Notes: generated by a model from the sequence alone, not told the origin. 64,000 bases of DNA from Pseudomonas sp. GM80 (GCF_000282515.1 NZ_AKJD01000054.1:1-64000); one strand, 5' to 3'; positions 35,745 through 48,632 are shown, numbered from the stretch's first letter. Numbers and translations are program-made.

Positions 35745-36177
35745 TGCGGTGACACTCAATGTATGAGCTGCCGAAGGCTGCGATCTTTTGACTTTATCTT
35801 CTAAAAACAAAATCAAAAGATCGCAGCCTTCGGCAGCTCCTACATGTGTGCCTACCCTCGAATGTCAATAAACATCGCTAATCCACACCACAAATCTACG
35901 CTCAAAGAAGCTCTGAGCCTCTCTCGTCCCCGTTAAGCCTGTCACCGGTCAACTAACTATGCTCCATGCGCATCTGGGGGATAGGTGCGTGGCGGCCTTT
36001 GTGATAACATCCGGCGTTTTCCGAGGCAGCTTCACGAAGCTGTCTTTACTGCGCAAATCCGCGATCCAATGTTGATTTGTCGTAAGTCGGCGCATGGCAC
36101 TCGGCCGGCCCCGACGAGCTTCGTTGCTCCCACATGGATATGACGAAGTTTCACCAGAAAAAGGAATCAGGCTTCTC
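35745..36177. other. mtnA-gyrA intergenic region with REP pair and gyrA leader
   Basis: The first 100 bases hold a REP-type palindrome. The rest leads into gyrA and should contain its promoter. TGTGATAACAT near 36001 is a possible extended -10 region, but I find no good -35. A small hairpin CAGCTT-CACG-AAGCTG lies at 36028-36043, followed by TCTTT. No additional gene was recognised. Confidence 0.5.
35760..35844. repeat. REP-type palindromic pair (GATCGCAGCCT family)
   Basis: Arms TGTATGAGCTGCCGAAGGCT and the inverse AGCCTTCGGCAGCTCCTACA enclose an AT-rich loop. Same family as 10849-10918 and 15275-15345, with the two halves in opposite order. Confidence 0.9.
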
Positions 36178-38952
<2,775 letters not shown>

Positions 38953-38961
38953 GCGGGCAAC

Positions 38962-38999
38962 CAAGGGGGCGGATGAAAATTCGCCCCCTTGTTATTTGT
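38962..38999 (+). terminator. Intrinsic terminator after gyrA
   Basis: A 10-bp stem CAAGGGGGCG / CGCCCCCTTG with a 10-base loop lies 10 bases after the gyrA stop and is followed by TTATTTGT. It separates gyrA from the serC operon. Confidence 0.75.
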
Positions 39000-39028
39000 C
39001 CTGTTTGAAAATTTGCAACACTGCACGG

Positions 39029-39130
39029 GATCGTTCCCACGCTTTGCGTGGGAATGCCGCTCGGGACGCTCCGCGTCCCATGATGCAGAGCGTCATTGGA
39101 TGCATTCCCACGCAGAGCGTGGGAACGATC
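39029..39130. repeat. Nested palindromic intergenic element, complete copy
   Basis: Outer arms GATCGTTCCCACGCTTTGCG and GCGTGGGAACGATC bound a 102-base unit. Inside are the smaller hairpins GGGACGCTCCGCGTCCC and GCAGAGCGTC. The window-start copy (1-96) has the same plan. It lies between the gyrA terminator and serC. Confidence 0.9.
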
Positions 39131-39181
39131 ATCCGCAGACTAAAAGATTTAAGTGACCACCAAATCAGAGCGAGATTGGAT

Positions 39182-40267
39182 GTGAGCAAGCGAGCCTATA
39201 ACTTCTGCGCCGGTCCTGCGGCGCTTCCTGAAGCTGTCCTGCAGCGCGCCCAGGGTGAACTCCTTGATTGGCACGGCAAGGGTCTGTCGGTCATGGAAAT
39301 GAGCCATCGCAGCGATGAGTTCGTGTCCATTGCCACCCAGGCCGAGCAGGATCTGCGTGACCTGCTGAATATCCCGTCGAACTACAAAGTGCTGTTTCTG
39401 CAAGGTGGCGCCAGCCAGCAATTCGCGCAGATTCCACTGAACCTGTTGCCTGAAGGCGGCTCGGCCGACTATATCGACACCGGTATCTGGTCGCAGAAAG
39501 CCATCGAAGAAGCCTCGCGCTACGGCCGCGTCAACGTCGCCGCCACCGCCAAGCCTTACGACTATTTCGCCATCCCGGGCCAGAACGAGTGGAAGCTGTC
39601 GAAAGACGCCGCTTACGTTCACTACGCGCCGAACGAAACCATCGGCGGTCTGGAATTCCAGTGGATCCCGGAAGTCGGTGACGTGCCGCTGGTGGCTGAC
39701 ATGTCTTCCGACATTCTGTCGCGCCCGGTCGATATCTCGCGCTTCGGCATGATCTACGCTGGCGCCCAGAAGAACATCGGCCCGAGCGGCATCGTCGTCA
39801 ACATCATCCGCGAAGACTTGCTCGGCAAGGCGCGTGCGCTGTGCCCGACCATGCTCGACTACAAAGTCGCCGCAGATAACGGCTCGATGTACAACACCCC
39901 GCCGACCCTGGCCTGGTACCTGTCCGGTCTGGTGTTCCAGTGGCTGAAGGAGCAGGGTGGCGTCGACGCGATCGCCAAACTCAACGACGTCAAACAGCGC
40001 ACGCTGTATGACTTCATCGACGCCAGCGGCCTCTACAGCAACCCGATCAACAAGTCGGACCGCTCGTGGATGAACGTGCCGTTCCGTCTGGCCGATGATC
40101 GTCTGGACAAGCCATTCCTCGTCGGTGCCGAAGAACGCGGCCTGCTCAATCTGAAAGGCCACCGCTCCGTGGGCGGCATGCGCGCCTCCATCTACAACGC
40201 CGTCGACATCAACGCGGTCAACGCGCTGGTGGCGTACATGGCTGAATTCGAGAAGGAACACGGCTGA
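39182..40267 (+). CDS. serC: Phosphoserine aminotransferase
   Basis: The 361-residue enzyme starts at GTG 39182 with SKRAYNFCAGPAALPEAVL, the classic N-terminus of SerC. The PLP lysine is in IYAGAQKNIGPSGIV. It transaminates 3-phosphohydroxypyruvate to phosphoserine for serine synthesis, and the paralogous step for pyridoxal phosphate. A nearby ATG at 39180 is out of frame and meets a stop at once, which supports the GTG; GAGATTGGA precedes it. The stop overlaps the pheA start by one base (TGATG), so serC, pheA and hisC form one operon. Confidence 0.95.
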   Translation: MSKRAYNFCAGPAALPEAVLQRAQGELLDWHGKGLSVMEMSHRSDEFVSIATQAEQDLRDLLNIPSNYKVLFLQGGASQQFAQIPLNLLPEGGSADYIDTGIWSQKAIEEASRYGRVNVAATAKPYDYFAIPGQNEWKLSKDAAYVHYAPNETIGGLEFQWIPEVGDVPLVADMSSDILSRPVDISRFGMIYAGAQKNIGPSGIVVNIIREDLLGKARALCPTMLDYKVAADNGSMYNTPPTLAWYLSGLVFQWLKEQGGVDAIAKLNDVKQRTLYDFIDASGLYSNPINKSDRSWMNVPFRLADDRLDKPFLVGAEERGLLNLKGHRSVGGMRASIYNAVDINAVNALVAYMAEFEKEHG

Positions 40268-41361
40268 TGTCCGAGCAAGAACTCAAGGCACTGCGCGTTC
40301 GCATTGACGCTCTGGACACCAAAGTCATGGAGCTGATCAGTGAGCGTGCGCGTTGCGCCCAGGAAGTCGCGCGAGTAAAGATGGCCTCGCTGGCCGAAGG
40401 CGAAGTGCCGGTGTTCTATCGTCCTGAGCGCGAAGCTCAGGTGCTCAAGCGGGTGATGGAGCGCAATCAGGGGCCGCTGGGCAACGAAGAGATGGCGCGG
40501 TTGTTCCGCGAAATCATGTCGTCGTGCCTGGCGCTGGAGCAGCCGCTGAAAGTGGCTTACCTCGGCCCTGAAGGCACCTTCACCCAAGCCGCAGCCATGA
40601 AACACTTCGGCCACGCCGTCATCAGCAAGCCGATGGCGGCGATCGACGAAGTGTTCCGTGAAGTGGCGGCCGGTGCGGTGAATTTTGGCGTGGTGCCGGT
40701 GGAAAACTCCACCGAAGGCGCGGTCAATCACACGCTGGACAGCTTCCTCGAACACGACATGGTCATCTGTGGCGAAGTCGAGCTGCGTATTCACCATCAC
40801 CTGTTGGTTGGTGAAAACACCAAGACCGACAGCATCAGCCGCATCTATTCCCACGCGCAGTCGCTGGCCCAGTGCCGCAAGTGGCTGGACGCGCATTACC
40901 CGAATGTTGAACGCGTCGCGGTTTCCAGCAACGCCGAAGCGGCCAAGCGGGTTAAAGGCGAGTGGAATTCGGCGGCGATTGCCGGTGATATGGCGGCAGG
41001 GCTGTATGGCCTGACCCGTCTGGCCGAGAAGATCGAAGACCGTCCGGACAACTCGACGCGCTTCCTGATGATCGGTAATCAGGAAGTGCCGCCGACCGGC
41101 GACGACAAGACCTCGATCATCGTGTCGATGAGCAACAAACCCGGCGCGCTGCACGAGCTGCTGGTGCCGTTCCACGACAACGGGATCGACCTGACCCGCA
41201 TCGAAACCCGTCCATCGCGCAGCGGCAAATGGACTTACGTATTCTTCATCGACTTCGTCGGCCACCACCGTGATCCGTTGATTAAAGGTGTGCTGGAAAA
41301 GATCAGTCAGGAAGCAGTAGCACTCAAAGTGCTGGGTTCCTACCCGAAAGCAGTTCTCTAA
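40267..41361 (+). CDS. pheA: Bifunctional chorismate mutase / prephenate dehydratase
   Basis: The 364-residue P-protein has an N-terminal AroQ chorismate mutase (about 1-90, LRVRIDALDTKVMELISERA). A prephenate dehydratase (about 95-270, VAYLGPEGTFTQAAAM and NSTRFLMIG) follows. A C-terminal ACT domain (about 280-360, MSNKPGALHELL with IETRPSRSGKWTYVFFID) gives phenylalanine feedback inhibition. It converts chorismate to phenylpyruvate. The start overlaps the serC stop, and hisC follows after 13 bases. Confidence 0.96.
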   Translation: MSEQELKALRVRIDALDTKVMELISERARCAQEVARVKMASLAEGEVPVFYRPEREAQVLKRVMERNQGPLGNEEMARLFREIMSSCLALEQPLKVAYLGPEGTFTQAAAMKHFGHAVISKPMAAIDEVFREVAAGAVNFGVVPVENSTEGAVNHTLDSFLEHDMVICGEVELRIHHHLLVGENTKTDSISRIYSHAQSLAQCRKWLDAHYPNVERVAVSSNAEAAKRVKGEWNSAAIAGDMAAGLYGLTRLAEKIEDRPDNSTRFLMIGNQEVPPTGDDKTSIIVSMSNKPGALHELLVPFHDNGIDLTRIETRPSRSGKWTYVFFIDFVGHHRDPLIKGVLEKISQEAVALKVLGSYPKAVL

Positions 41362-41374
41362 GGGGCGGTAGCAA

Positions 41375-42487
41375 ATGAGTGGCAACTTCCTCGCTCTGGC
41401 ACAGCCGGGCGTGCAACAACTTTCGCCGTACGTTCCGGGCAAGCCTGTGGACGAACTGGCGCGCGAGCTGGATCTGGATCCGGCGAAAATCGTCAAACTG
41501 GCGAGCAACGAAAACCCGCTGGGCGCCAGTCCGAAAGCCTTGGCGGCGATCCGTGAAGAGCTGGCCGAGCTGACCCGTTATCCGGATGGCAATGGTTTCG
41601 CATTGAAATCCTTGCTGGCCGAGCAGTGCCGCGTCGAGCTGAATCAGGTCACGCTGGGCAACGGTTCCAATGACATTCTTGAACTGGTCGCGCGTGCCTA
41701 TCTGGCGCCGGGCTTGAATGCGGTGTTCAGCGAGCACGCATTCGCGGTTTACCCGATCGCTACTCAGGCGGTCGGCGCGCAAGCCAAAGTGGTGCCGGCC
41801 AAGAATTGGGGGCATGACTTGCCTGCAATGCTCGCGGCCATTGATGCCAACACCCGCGTGGTGTTCATCGCCAACCCGAACAACCCGACTGGCACCTGGT
41901 TCGGCGCTGAAGCGCTGGACGAGTTCCTCCAGGATGTTCCGGAGCACGTGTTGGTGGTGCTGGATGAGGCGTACATCGAGTACGCCGAAGGCAGCGATCT
42001 GCCTGATGGTCTGGATTTCCTCGCCGCGTACCCGAATCTGCTGGTTTCGCGCACCTTCTCCAAGGCTTACGGCTTGGCGGCGTTGCGCGTTGGCTACGGC
42101 CTGTCGACTCCGGTTGTTGCTGACGTGCTGAACCGCGTTCGCCAGCCGTTCAACGTCAACAGCCTCGCGTTGGCAGCAGCCTGCGCAGCGTTGAAAGACG
42201 AGGAGTATCTGGCGCAAAGCCGTCAGCTCAACGAGTCGGGCATGCAGCAGTTGCAGGCCGGTTTTCGTGAGCTGGATCTGGGCTGGATCGAGTCGAAAGG
42301 CAACTTCATCTGCGTCGATCTCGGCCAGGTTGCGGCCCCTGTATTCCAGGGCTTGCTGCGCGAAGGCGTGATCGTGCGTCCAGTGGCCAATTACGGCATG
42401 CCGAACCACCTGCGGGTGACCATCGGTCTGCCAGCGGAAAACAGCCGTTTCCTTGAAGCGCTGCGCAAGGTTCTGGCTCGTGGGTGA
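41375..42487 (+). CDS. hisC: Histidinol-phosphate aminotransferase (aromatic aminotransferase role)
   Basis: The 370-residue class I/II aminotransferase carries the PLP lysine in SRTFSKAYGLAALRVGYGLS and the substrate-binding NPNNPTGTWF. It belongs to the HisC family. Its location between pheA and tyrA-aroA, away from the his operon, matches the hisC2 copy of P. aeruginosa, which may act on aromatic keto acids or arogenate pathway substrates. AAGGGGCGG precedes the start. The next gene starts 28 bases after its stop. Confidence 0.93.
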   Translation: MSGNFLALAQPGVQQLSPYVPGKPVDELARELDLDPAKIVKLASNENPLGASPKALAAIREELAELTRYPDGNGFALKSLLAEQCRVELNQVTLGNGSNDILELVARAYLAPGLNAVFSEHAFAVYPIATQAVGAQAKVVPAKNWGHDLPAMLAAIDANTRVVFIANPNNPTGTWFGAEALDEFLQDVPEHVLVVLDEAYIEYAEGSDLPDGLDFLAAYPNLLVSRTFSKAYGLAALRVGYGLSTPVVADVLNRVRQPFNVNSLALAAACAALKDEEYLAQSRQLNESGMQQLQAGFRELDLGWIESKGNFICVDLGQVAAPVFQGLLREGVIVRPVANYGMPNHLRVTIGLPAENSRFLEALRKVLARG

Positions 42488-42515
42488 TGTCACTGCAATG
42501 CAATCTGCTGCACCT

Positions 42516-44723
42516 ATGATCGGTCGCCTTGTGGTGGTCGGTCTGGGGTTGATCGGTGGTTCGTTTGCCAAAGGCTTGCGGGAAAGCGGTGTGTGCCGTG
42601 AAGTGGTCGGGGTCGATCTCGATCCGCAATCGCGCAAGCTCGCGGTCGAGTTGGGTGTGGTCGATCGTTGTGAAGATGACTTGGCAGCGGCTTGCCAGGG
42701 TGCTGACGTAATTCAGCTGGCGGTGCCGATTCTGGCCATGGAAAAAGTGCTCGCGCGTCTGGCGAGCATGGATCTGGGCTCGGCGATTCTGACCGACGTC
42801 GGCAGCGCCAAAGGCAATGTGGTGCGCGCGGCAACCGAGGCGTTTGGCGCGATGCCGCCGCGTTTCGTGCCGGGCCATCCGATTGCCGGTTCCGAGCAGA
42901 GCGGGGTGGAAGCCTCCAATGCTGAGCTGTTCCGTCGTCACAAAGTGATTCTCACGCCGCTCGAGCAAACCGATCCGGCTGCACTGGCGGTGGTTGATCG
43001 TCTGTGGCGCGAATTGGGCGCCGACGTCGAGCACATGCAAGTCGAGCGTCACGATGAAGTGTTGGCCGCGACCAGCCATCTGCCGCATTTGCTGGCCTTT
43101 GGTCTGGTCGATTCGTTGGCCAAGCGCAATGAAAACCTTGAGATCTTCCGTTACGCTGCCGGTGGTTTCCGCGATTTCACAAGAATTGCCGGAAGCGACC
43201 CGGTGATGTGGCACGACATCTTCCTCGCCAACCGCGAGGCTGTCCTGCGCACACTCGATACATTTCGCAGCGACCTCGACGCCTTGCGCGACGCGGTCGA
43301 TGCAGGGGATGGGCACCAATTGTTGGGCGTTTTCACTCGCGCCCGGGTTGCCCGCGAGCATTTCAGTAAAATCCTGGCCCGCAGGGCCTATGTGGACGCT
43401 ATGAATTCCAACGATCTGATCTTCCTGGCTCAACCTGGTGGCCGCCTGTCCGGTCGGATTCGCGTACCGGGTGACAAATCGATTTCCCACCGTTCGATCA
43501 TGCTCGGTTCGCTGGCCGAAGGCGTCACCGAAGTCGAAGGCTTCCTCGAGGGCGAAGACGCCCTGGCGACCTTGCAGGCGTTCCGTGACATGGGCGTGGT
43601 CATCGAAGGCCCGCACCACGGCCGCGTGACCATTCATGGTGTCGGCCTGCATGGTCTGAAACCGGCGCCGGGCCCGATCTACCTGGGCAACTCCGGTACT
43701 TCGATGCGTCTGCTGTCCGGCCTGCTGGCCGCGCAAAACTTCGACAGCACTTTGACTGGCGATGCGTCGCTGTCCAAGCGTCCAATGAATCGCGTGGCCA
43801 ATCCGCTGCGAGAAATGGGCGCCGTGATCGAAACCGCTGCTGAAGGTCGTCCACCGATGACCATTCGTGGCGGACACAAGCTTAAAGGCGTGACTTACAC
43901 CATGCCGATGGCCAGTGCCCAGGTGAAATCCTGCCTGCTGCTCGCCGGTCTGTACGCCGAAGGCAAGACCACCGTGACCGAGCCGGCCCCGACTCGTGAT
44001 CATACCGAGCGCATGCTGCGCGGCTTCGGTTACCCGGTCAGCGTTGAAGGCGCGACGGCTTCGGTTGAATCCGGCGGCAAGTTGACGGCGACCCATATTG
44101 AAGTACCGGGTGACATCTCGTCGTCGGCGTTCTTCCTCGTCGCAGCCTCGATCGCCGAAGGTTCGGAGCTGGTGCTCGAGCACGTCGGCATCAACCCGAC
44201 CCGTACCGGCGTCATCGACATCCTGCGCCTGATGGGTGCGGACATCACCCTGGAAAACCAGCGCGAAGTCGGCGGCGAGCCTGTGGCTGACCTGCGCGTG
44301 CGAGCAGCTAAACTCAAGGGTATCGAGATTCCCGAGGAGCTGGTTCCGCTGGCCATCGACGAGTTCCCGGTACTGTTCGTCGCCGCTGCCTGTGCCGAAG
44401 GGCGCACTGTGTTGACCGGCGCTGAAGAACTGCGCGTCAAGGAATCGGATCGTATCCAGGTCATGGCGGACGGTTTGCTGGCGCTGGGCGTCAAGTGTGA
44501 ACCGACCCCGGACGGCATCATCATCGACGGTGGCCAGATCGGCGGCGGCGAAGTGCATGGTCACGGCGATCACCGCATTGCGATGGCTTTCAGCGTGGCC
44601 TCGCTGCGCGCCACTGCGCCGATCCGCATCCATGATTGCGCCAACGTCGCGACGTCGTTCCCGAACTTCCTCGCGTTGTGCGCGCAGGTCGGTATTCGTG
44701 TGGCACAAGAGGCTCAGTCGTGA
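42516..44723 (+). CDS. Prephenate dehydrogenase / EPSP synthase fusion (TyrA-AroA)
   Basis: The 735-residue fusion joins a TyrA-type NAD-dependent prephenate dehydrogenase (about 1-290, [16 protein letters not shown], then [14 protein letters not shown]) to 3-phosphoshikimate 1-carboxyvinyltransferase (about 300-735, with [16 protein letters not shown] and [15 protein letters not shown]). It serves tyrosine synthesis and the shikimate trunk. [11 protein letters not shown] at 42516 is the start I recall for relatives; ATG 42498 is in frame and has a slightly better upstream GGGTG, so the start is uncertain by six residues. The stop overlaps the GTG of cmk. Confidence 0.93.
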   Translation: MIGRLVVVGLGLIGGSFAKGLRESGVCREVVGVDLDPQSRKLAVELGVVDRCEDDLAAACQGADVIQLAVPILAMEKVLARLASMDLGSAILTDVGSAKGNVVRAATEAFGAMPPRFVPGHPIAGSEQSGVEASNAELFRRHKVILTPLEQTDPAALAVVDRLWRELGADVEHMQVERHDEVLAATSHLPHLLAFGLVDSLAKRNENLEIFRYAAGGFRDFTRIAGSDPVMWHDIFLANREAVLRTLDTFRSDLDALRDAVDAGDGHQLLGVFTRARVAREHFSKILARRAYVDAMNSNDLIFLAQPGGRLSGRIRVPGDKSISHRSIMLGSLAEGVTEVEGFLEGEDALATLQAFRDMGVVIEGPHHGRVTIHGVGLHGLKPAPGPIYLGNSGTSMRLLSGLLAAQNFDSTLTGDASLSKRPMNRVANPLREMGAVIETAAEGRPPMTIRGGHKLKGVTYTMPMASAQVKSCLLLAGLYAEGKTTVTEPAPTRDHTERMLRGFGYPVSVEGATASVESGGKLTATHIEVPGDISSSAFFLVAASIAEGSELVLEHVGINPTRTGVIDILRLMGADITLENQREVGGEPVADLRVRAAKLKGIEIPEELVPLAIDEFPVLFVAAACAEGRTVLTGAEELRVKESDRIQVMADGLLALGVKCEPTPDGIIIDGGQIGGGEVHGHGDHRIAMAFSVASLRATAPIRIHDCANVATSFPNFLALCAQVGIRVAQEAQS

Positions 44724-45409
44724 AAAACATTGCACCGGTCATTACCATCGATGGGCCAAGCGGCTCGGGCAAAGGCACGGTCGCCGGGATTCTGGCCAAG
44801 CGTCTGGGCTGGAATCTGCTGGATTCGGGTGCGCTGTACCGCTTGCTGGCGTTTGCTGCGCACAATCATGGTGTTGACCTGACCAATGAAGAGCTGCTGA
44901 AAAAACTGGCCGCTCATCTGGATGTGCAGTTCATCGCGGCGACCGACGGTCAGTTGCAGCGGATCATCCTGGAAGGTGACGAAGTCAGCGATGTCATTCG
45001 CACCGAGAGCATCGGTTCCGGTGCTTCGCAAGTGGCGGCATTGCCGGCTGTACGCGAGGCGCTGCTGCAGCGTCAGCGCGCTTTCCAGGAGGCGCCGGGC
45101 TTGGTGGCCGACGGTCGCGATATGGGCACGGTGGTTTTTCCAAGTGCGCCGCTGAAGATTTTCCTCACCGCGAGTGCCGAGGAGAGGGCGCGCCGTCGAT
45201 ATTTGCAGTTGAAGGGCAAAGTCGAGGGTGTTAGTCTGTCGAGTCTGCTAGATGAGATCCGTGCACGCGATGAGCGTGACACCCAGCGAGCGGTAGCCCC
45301 GCTTAAGCCGGCGGCTGACGCCATACAGCTGGATTCCACGGAGTTGTCCATTGATCAGGTGCTTGAACGCATCATGAGCGAGATCGCCATTCGCGATATC
45401 GCCGGGTGA
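44720..45409 (+). CDS. cmk: Cytidylate kinase
   Basis: The 229-residue nucleoside monophosphate kinase has Walker [13 protein letters not shown] near the N-terminus, then [15 protein letters not shown] and [13 protein letters not shown], all typical of CMP kinase. It phosphorylates CMP and dCMP. GTG 44720 overlaps the tyrA-aroA stop by 3 bases and GAGG lies 7 bases upstream. The order cmk then rpsA is widely conserved in gammaproteobacteria. Confidence 0.96.
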   Translation: MKNIAPVITIDGPSGSGKGTVAGILAKRLGWNLLDSGALYRLLAFAAHNHGVDLTNEELLKKLAAHLDVQFIAATDGQLQRIILEGDEVSDVIRTESIGSGASQVAALPAVREALLQRQRAFQEAPGLVADGRDMGTVVFPSAPLKIFLTASAEERARRRYLQLKGKVEGVSLSSLLDEIRARDERDTQRAVAPLKPAADAIQLDSTELSIDQVLERIMSEIAIRDIAG

Positions 45410-45528
45410 CCAAGAAGGTTGCAGGGGACCAGTCATAGTCCTGTGGCGCTTCTTTTATTTGAAACTAACCCACACCGTCTGGGGTGTGGAGATGGGCGTA
45501 TCCTTCGCCCTCATTTACAGGAATTAAA
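45410..45528 (+). promoter_or_regulatory. rpsA leader with two small hairpins
   Basis: The 119-base leader has a stem CCACACC / GGTGTGG (45470-45489) and a second stem GGGCG / CGCCC (45494-45510). Both lie directly before ACAGGA and the rpsA start. In E. coli the rpsA leader folds into hairpins that bind S1 for autogenous control; a comparable role here is inference. Confidence 0.4.
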
Positions 45529-47214
45529 ATGAGCGAAAGCTTTGCGGAACTCTTTGAAGAAAGCCTAAAAACCCTGAACCTTCAGGCAGGCTCCATCATC
45601 ACCGGTGTTATCGTTGATATCGATTACCAAGCTCGCTGGGTAACCGTTCACGCTGGCCTGAAGTCTGAAGCACTCATCCCGCTTGAGCAGTTCTACAACG
45701 ACGCTGGCGATCTGACTATCAATGTCGGTGACGAAGTTCACGTTGCTCTGGACTCGGTTGAAGACGGTTTCGGTGAAACCAAGCTGTCCCGTGAAAAAGC
45801 CAAGCGCGCTGAGTGCTGGATCGTTCTGGAAGCAGCCTTCGCAGCTGAGGAAGTGGTCAAGGGCGTTATCAACGGTAAGGTTAAAGGCGGCTTCACTGTC
45901 GACGTTAACGGCATCCGTGCGTTCCTGCCAGGTTCCCTGGTTGATGTCCGTCCAGTGCGCGACACCACGCACCTGGAAGGCAAAGAGCTGGAATTCAAGG
46001 TCATCAAGCTGGACCAGAAGCGCAACAACGTTGTCGTTTCCCGTCGCAGCGTCCTGGAAGCCGAGAACTCCGCCGAGCGTGAAGCTCTGCTGGAATCCTT
46101 GCAGGAAGGCCAGCAAGTCAAAGGTATCGTCAAAAACCTCACCGATTACGGCGCATTCGTCGATCTGGGTGGCGTGGACGGCCTGCTGCACATCACCGAC
46201 ATGGCCTGGAAGCGCATCAAGCATCCTTCCGAGATCGTTAACGTTGGTGACGAAATCGACGTCAAGGTTCTGAAATACGATCGCGAACGCAACCGTGTTT
46301 CCCTGGGCCTGAAGCAACTGGGCGAAGATCCATGGGTTGCTATCAAAGCCCGTTACCCAGAAAGCACTCGCGTTACCGCTCGTGTAACCAACCTGACCGA
46401 CTACGGCTGCTTCGCTGAGCTGGAAGAAGGCGTTGAAGGTCTGGTACACGTATCGGAAATGGACTGGACCAACAAGAACATCCACCCTTCGAAAGTCGTA
46501 CAAGTCGGCGACGAAGTGGAAGTTATGGTTCTGGACATCGACGAAGAGCGTCGTCGTATCTCCCTGGGCATCAAGCAGTGCAAATCTAACCCATGGGAAG
46601 ATTTCTCTGGCCAGTTCAACAAGGGCGATAAAATCTCCGGCACCATCAAGTCGATCACCGATTTCGGTATCTTCATTGGTCTGGACGGCGGCATCGACGG
46701 TCTGGTTCACCTGTCCGACATCTCCTGGAACGAAGTGGGCGAAGAAGCCGTACGTCGTTTCAAGAAGGGCGACGAGCTGGACACCGTTATCCTGTCGGTT
46801 GACCCAGAGCGCGAGCGTATCTCCCTGGGTATCAAGCAGCTGGAAAGCGATCCGTTCTCCGAGTACGTCTCGGTTAACGACAAAGGCGCCATCGTTAAAG
46901 GCACTGTGAAAGAAGTTGACGCCAAAGGCGCCATCATCGTTCTGGCCGACGATATCGAAGCGACTCTGAAAGCCTCCGAAATCAGCCGTGACCGCGTTGA
47001 AGACGCGCGCAACGTTCTGAAAGAAGGCGAAGAAGTAGAAGCCAAGATCATCAGCGTTGATCGTAAGAGCCGCGTGATCCAACTCTCCATCAAGTCGAAA
47101 GACGACGCTGAAGAGAAAGAAGCTATCCAGAGCCTGAAAGCAGCTCCGGAAGGCGAAGCAGTTGACACCACCATGGCTGCACTGCTGAAGCAAGCAATGG
47201 CCAAACAGAACTAA
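45529..47214 (+). CDS. rpsA: 30S ribosomal protein S1
   Basis: The 561-residue protein contains six S1 RNA-binding repeats, seen as recurring motifs such as [38 protein letters not shown] and RISLGIKQ. The first two repeats mediate ribosome and S2 binding, the others bind mRNA. Codon use is strongly biased in a highly expressed manner (many GTT, CTG and CGT). ACAGGA sits 9 bases before the ATG. An intrinsic terminator follows the gene. Confidence 0.98.
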   Translation: MSESFAELFEESLKTLNLQAGSIITGVIVDIDYQARWVTVHAGLKSEALIPLEQFYNDAGDLTINVGDEVHVALDSVEDGFGETKLSREKAKRAECWIVLEAAFAAEEVVKGVINGKVKGGFTVDVNGIRAFLPGSLVDVRPVRDTTHLEGKELEFKVIKLDQKRNNVVVSRRSVLEAENSAEREALLESLQEGQQVKGIVKNLTDYGAFVDLGGVDGLLHITDMAWKRIKHPSEIVNVGDEIDVKVLKYDRERNRVSLGLKQLGEDPWVAIKARYPESTRVTARVTNLTDYGCFAELEEGVEGLVHVSEMDWTNKNIHPSKVVQVGDEVEVMVLDIDEERRRISLGIKQCKSNPWEDFSGQFNKGDKISGTIKSITDFGIFIGLDGGIDGLVHLSDISWNEVGEEAVRRFKKGDELDTVILSVDPERERISLGIKQLESDPFSEYVSVNDKGAIVKGTVKEVDAKGAIIVLADDIEATLKASEISRDRVEDARNVLKEGEEVEAKIISVDRKSRVIQLSIKSKDDAEEKEAIQSLKAAPEGEAVDTTMAALLKQAMAKQN

Positions 47215-47230
47215 GTTCTGCTTGATCATG

Positions 47231-47260
47231 AAAAAGGGCGACTTCGGTCGCCCTTTTTTG
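47231..47260 (+). terminator. Intrinsic terminator after rpsA
   Basis: The stem AAAGGGCGAC / GTCGCCCTTT with a TTCG tetraloop is followed by a T run, 17 bases after the rpsA stop. It is a strong textbook rho-independent terminator. Confidence 0.92.
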
Positions 47261-47410
47261 TGCCCGCAATTTGGCGGCAGGTCAGGTTTCCAGTGAAACC
47301 AATCTCACGTTTGGGCTGTCTGTTTCTTTATTCGGATCAATCGTCTATTCGCGACTAAGCTTGGACTTGGGTGCGCAGTAGTCGGGCAGTTGCCTGGCAT
47401 AAGGAAGTGG

Positions 47411-47689
47411 ATGAACAAGTTTATTGTCCTCATAGCGATCTTGTTGTGCGCTGGCTGTACTACAAGTGCCAAGAGCCATGCGGTGCGCGGGGTCAGTGGT
47501 ATTGAAGTCGATTGTTCCGGTTTGGGCTCGGGCTGGGAAAAGTGCCAGAAGCGTGCAGCGAAAGAGTGCAAGGGCGCTGGCTATAAGGTGGTGACGCGAT
47601 CTGATGACGCTAAGGATGAAGATGAGTTTCCCTTTGGCTTCAATCCAGCTGGCTACGTGACGCGTACCATGCTGGTGATCTGTCGCTGA
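47411..47689 (+). CDS. Small putative lipoprotein of unknown function
   Basis: This 92-residue product begins MNKFIVLIAILLCAGCTTS: a short hydrophobic signal ending in an AGC lipobox-like site, so the cysteine at about residue 16 may be lipidated. The mature part has several further cysteines (VDCSGLGSGWEKCQKRAAKECKGAGY) and ends VICR. AAGGAAG lies just upstream of the ATG. It stands between the rpsA terminator and ihfB. No family was recognised; the cysteine pattern might form disulfides in the periplasm. Confidence 0.75.
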   Translation: MNKFIVLIAILLCAGCTTSAKSHAVRGVSGIEVDCSGLGSGWEKCQKRAAKECKGAGYKVVTRSDDAKDEDEFPFGFNPAGYVTRTMLVICR

Positions 47690-47840
47690 GTGCGGTGAAC
47701 CGGTTTGGTGATCTGATGCTCTGCAAATGGGCGTTTTGACGCTAAGGAAGATATGTCAATCCCTGGGCTGTTCAAAATCTTCCGGGCGTGCTAAAACCTT
47801 TCAAGCGCTGATCTAGCTGCTTGAAAAAGAAGGGAAAAAT

Positions 47841-48137
47841 ATGACGAAGTCGGAGTTGATCGAACGAATTGTCACCCATCAAGGGCTGCTCTCCTCCAAG
47901 GATGTGGAGCTGGCCATCAAGACCATGCTTGAACAAATGTCCCAGTGTCTGGCCACCGGTGATCGTATCGAGATCCGTGGGTTTGGCAGCTTCTCACTGC
48001 ATTATCGCGCGCCGCGTGTAGGGCGCAATCCAAAGACCGGTCAGTCCGTCAGCCTTGACGGTAAGTTCGTTCCACACTTCAAGCCGGGCAAAGAACTGCG
48101 CGATCGTGTGAACGAGGAAGAGGAGGAGGGCGTTTGA
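47841..48137 (+). CDS. ihfB: Integration host factor subunit beta
   Basis: The 98-residue DNA-bending protein starts [20 protein letters not shown]. It contains [20 protein letters not shown] and the arm [10 protein letters not shown] with the intercalating proline of IhfB. It pairs with IhfA to bend DNA in transcription, replication and recombination. AGAAGGG precedes the ATG. The C-terminus is acidic (NEEEEEGV). The order rpsA, ihfB, lapA is conserved. Confidence 0.96.
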   Translation: MTKSELIERIVTHQGLLSSKDVELAIKTMLEQMSQCLATGDRIEIRGFGSFSLHYRAPRVGRNPKTGQSVSLDGKFVPHFKPGKELRDRVNEEEEEGV

Positions 48138-48167
48138 TCCTCGCTGCTGAATATCAGGGAGATGCTC

Positions 48168-48407
48168 ATGCGTAATCTCAAGCGCATACTTCTTGGCGTT
48201 TTCGTTTTGTTGCTTGTCTTGGTTGTTCTGGCCTTTGTCCTTGAAAACCAGCAGGCGGTGTCGTTGTTGTTTCTAGGTTGGTCCGGGCCGCAACTTCCGG
48301 TGTCGTTGGTTGTTGTCGTGGCATTGCTGATCGGCATGTTTATCGGCCCGATTCTCGGCTGGTTCCTGGGACGCTCGTCCAGAGCTGCACGCAAGCGCCT
48401 TGTCTGA
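48168..48407 (+). CDS. lapA: LapA-domain (DUF1049) membrane protein
   Basis: The 79-residue protein has two membrane helices (about 6-26 and 44-66) around a short polar segment LENQQAVSLLFLGWSGPQLP, the DUF1049/LapA pattern. In enterobacteria LapA works with LapB in controlling lipopolysaccharide synthesis; no lapB gene is visible here. ATG 48168 is chosen over 48162 because AGGGAG lies 6 bases before it but touches the earlier ATG. It follows ihfB after 30 bases and is likely in the same operon. Confidence 0.85.
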   Translation: MRNLKRILLGVFVLLLVLVVLAFVLENQQAVSLLFLGWSGPQLPVSLVVVVALLIGMFIGPILGWFLGRSSRAARKRLV

Positions 48408-48632
48408 AAACGACAGGTGCAGGGCATCTGTCGAAATTGCGCCTCTGCCTGTCTATATCCATTAGTAAAACCTTCATTAAGCTGTAAAATGCAGCCCTTG
48501 TTCGATAGTGGCCTATTCCCACGTCGATTCAGACTGACTCTGACGGAAGCCTCTAATTTGATGGCTTCTGCATTCATGGATTAGACAGTGCTCGTTGGTG
48601 TCACTGTCCGCAGCTCAAGGGTATGCTTTCGC

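Noticed and set aside
34560..35816. N-terminal extension of the minus-strand amidohydrolase by 419 codons
   Set aside because: It runs antisense through the whole of mtnA; the family start [11 protein letters not shown] at 34559 gives normal length.
13810..35844. Repeated palindromes considered as a CRISPR array
   Set aside because: Copies are far apart, belong to different families and lack regular spacers.
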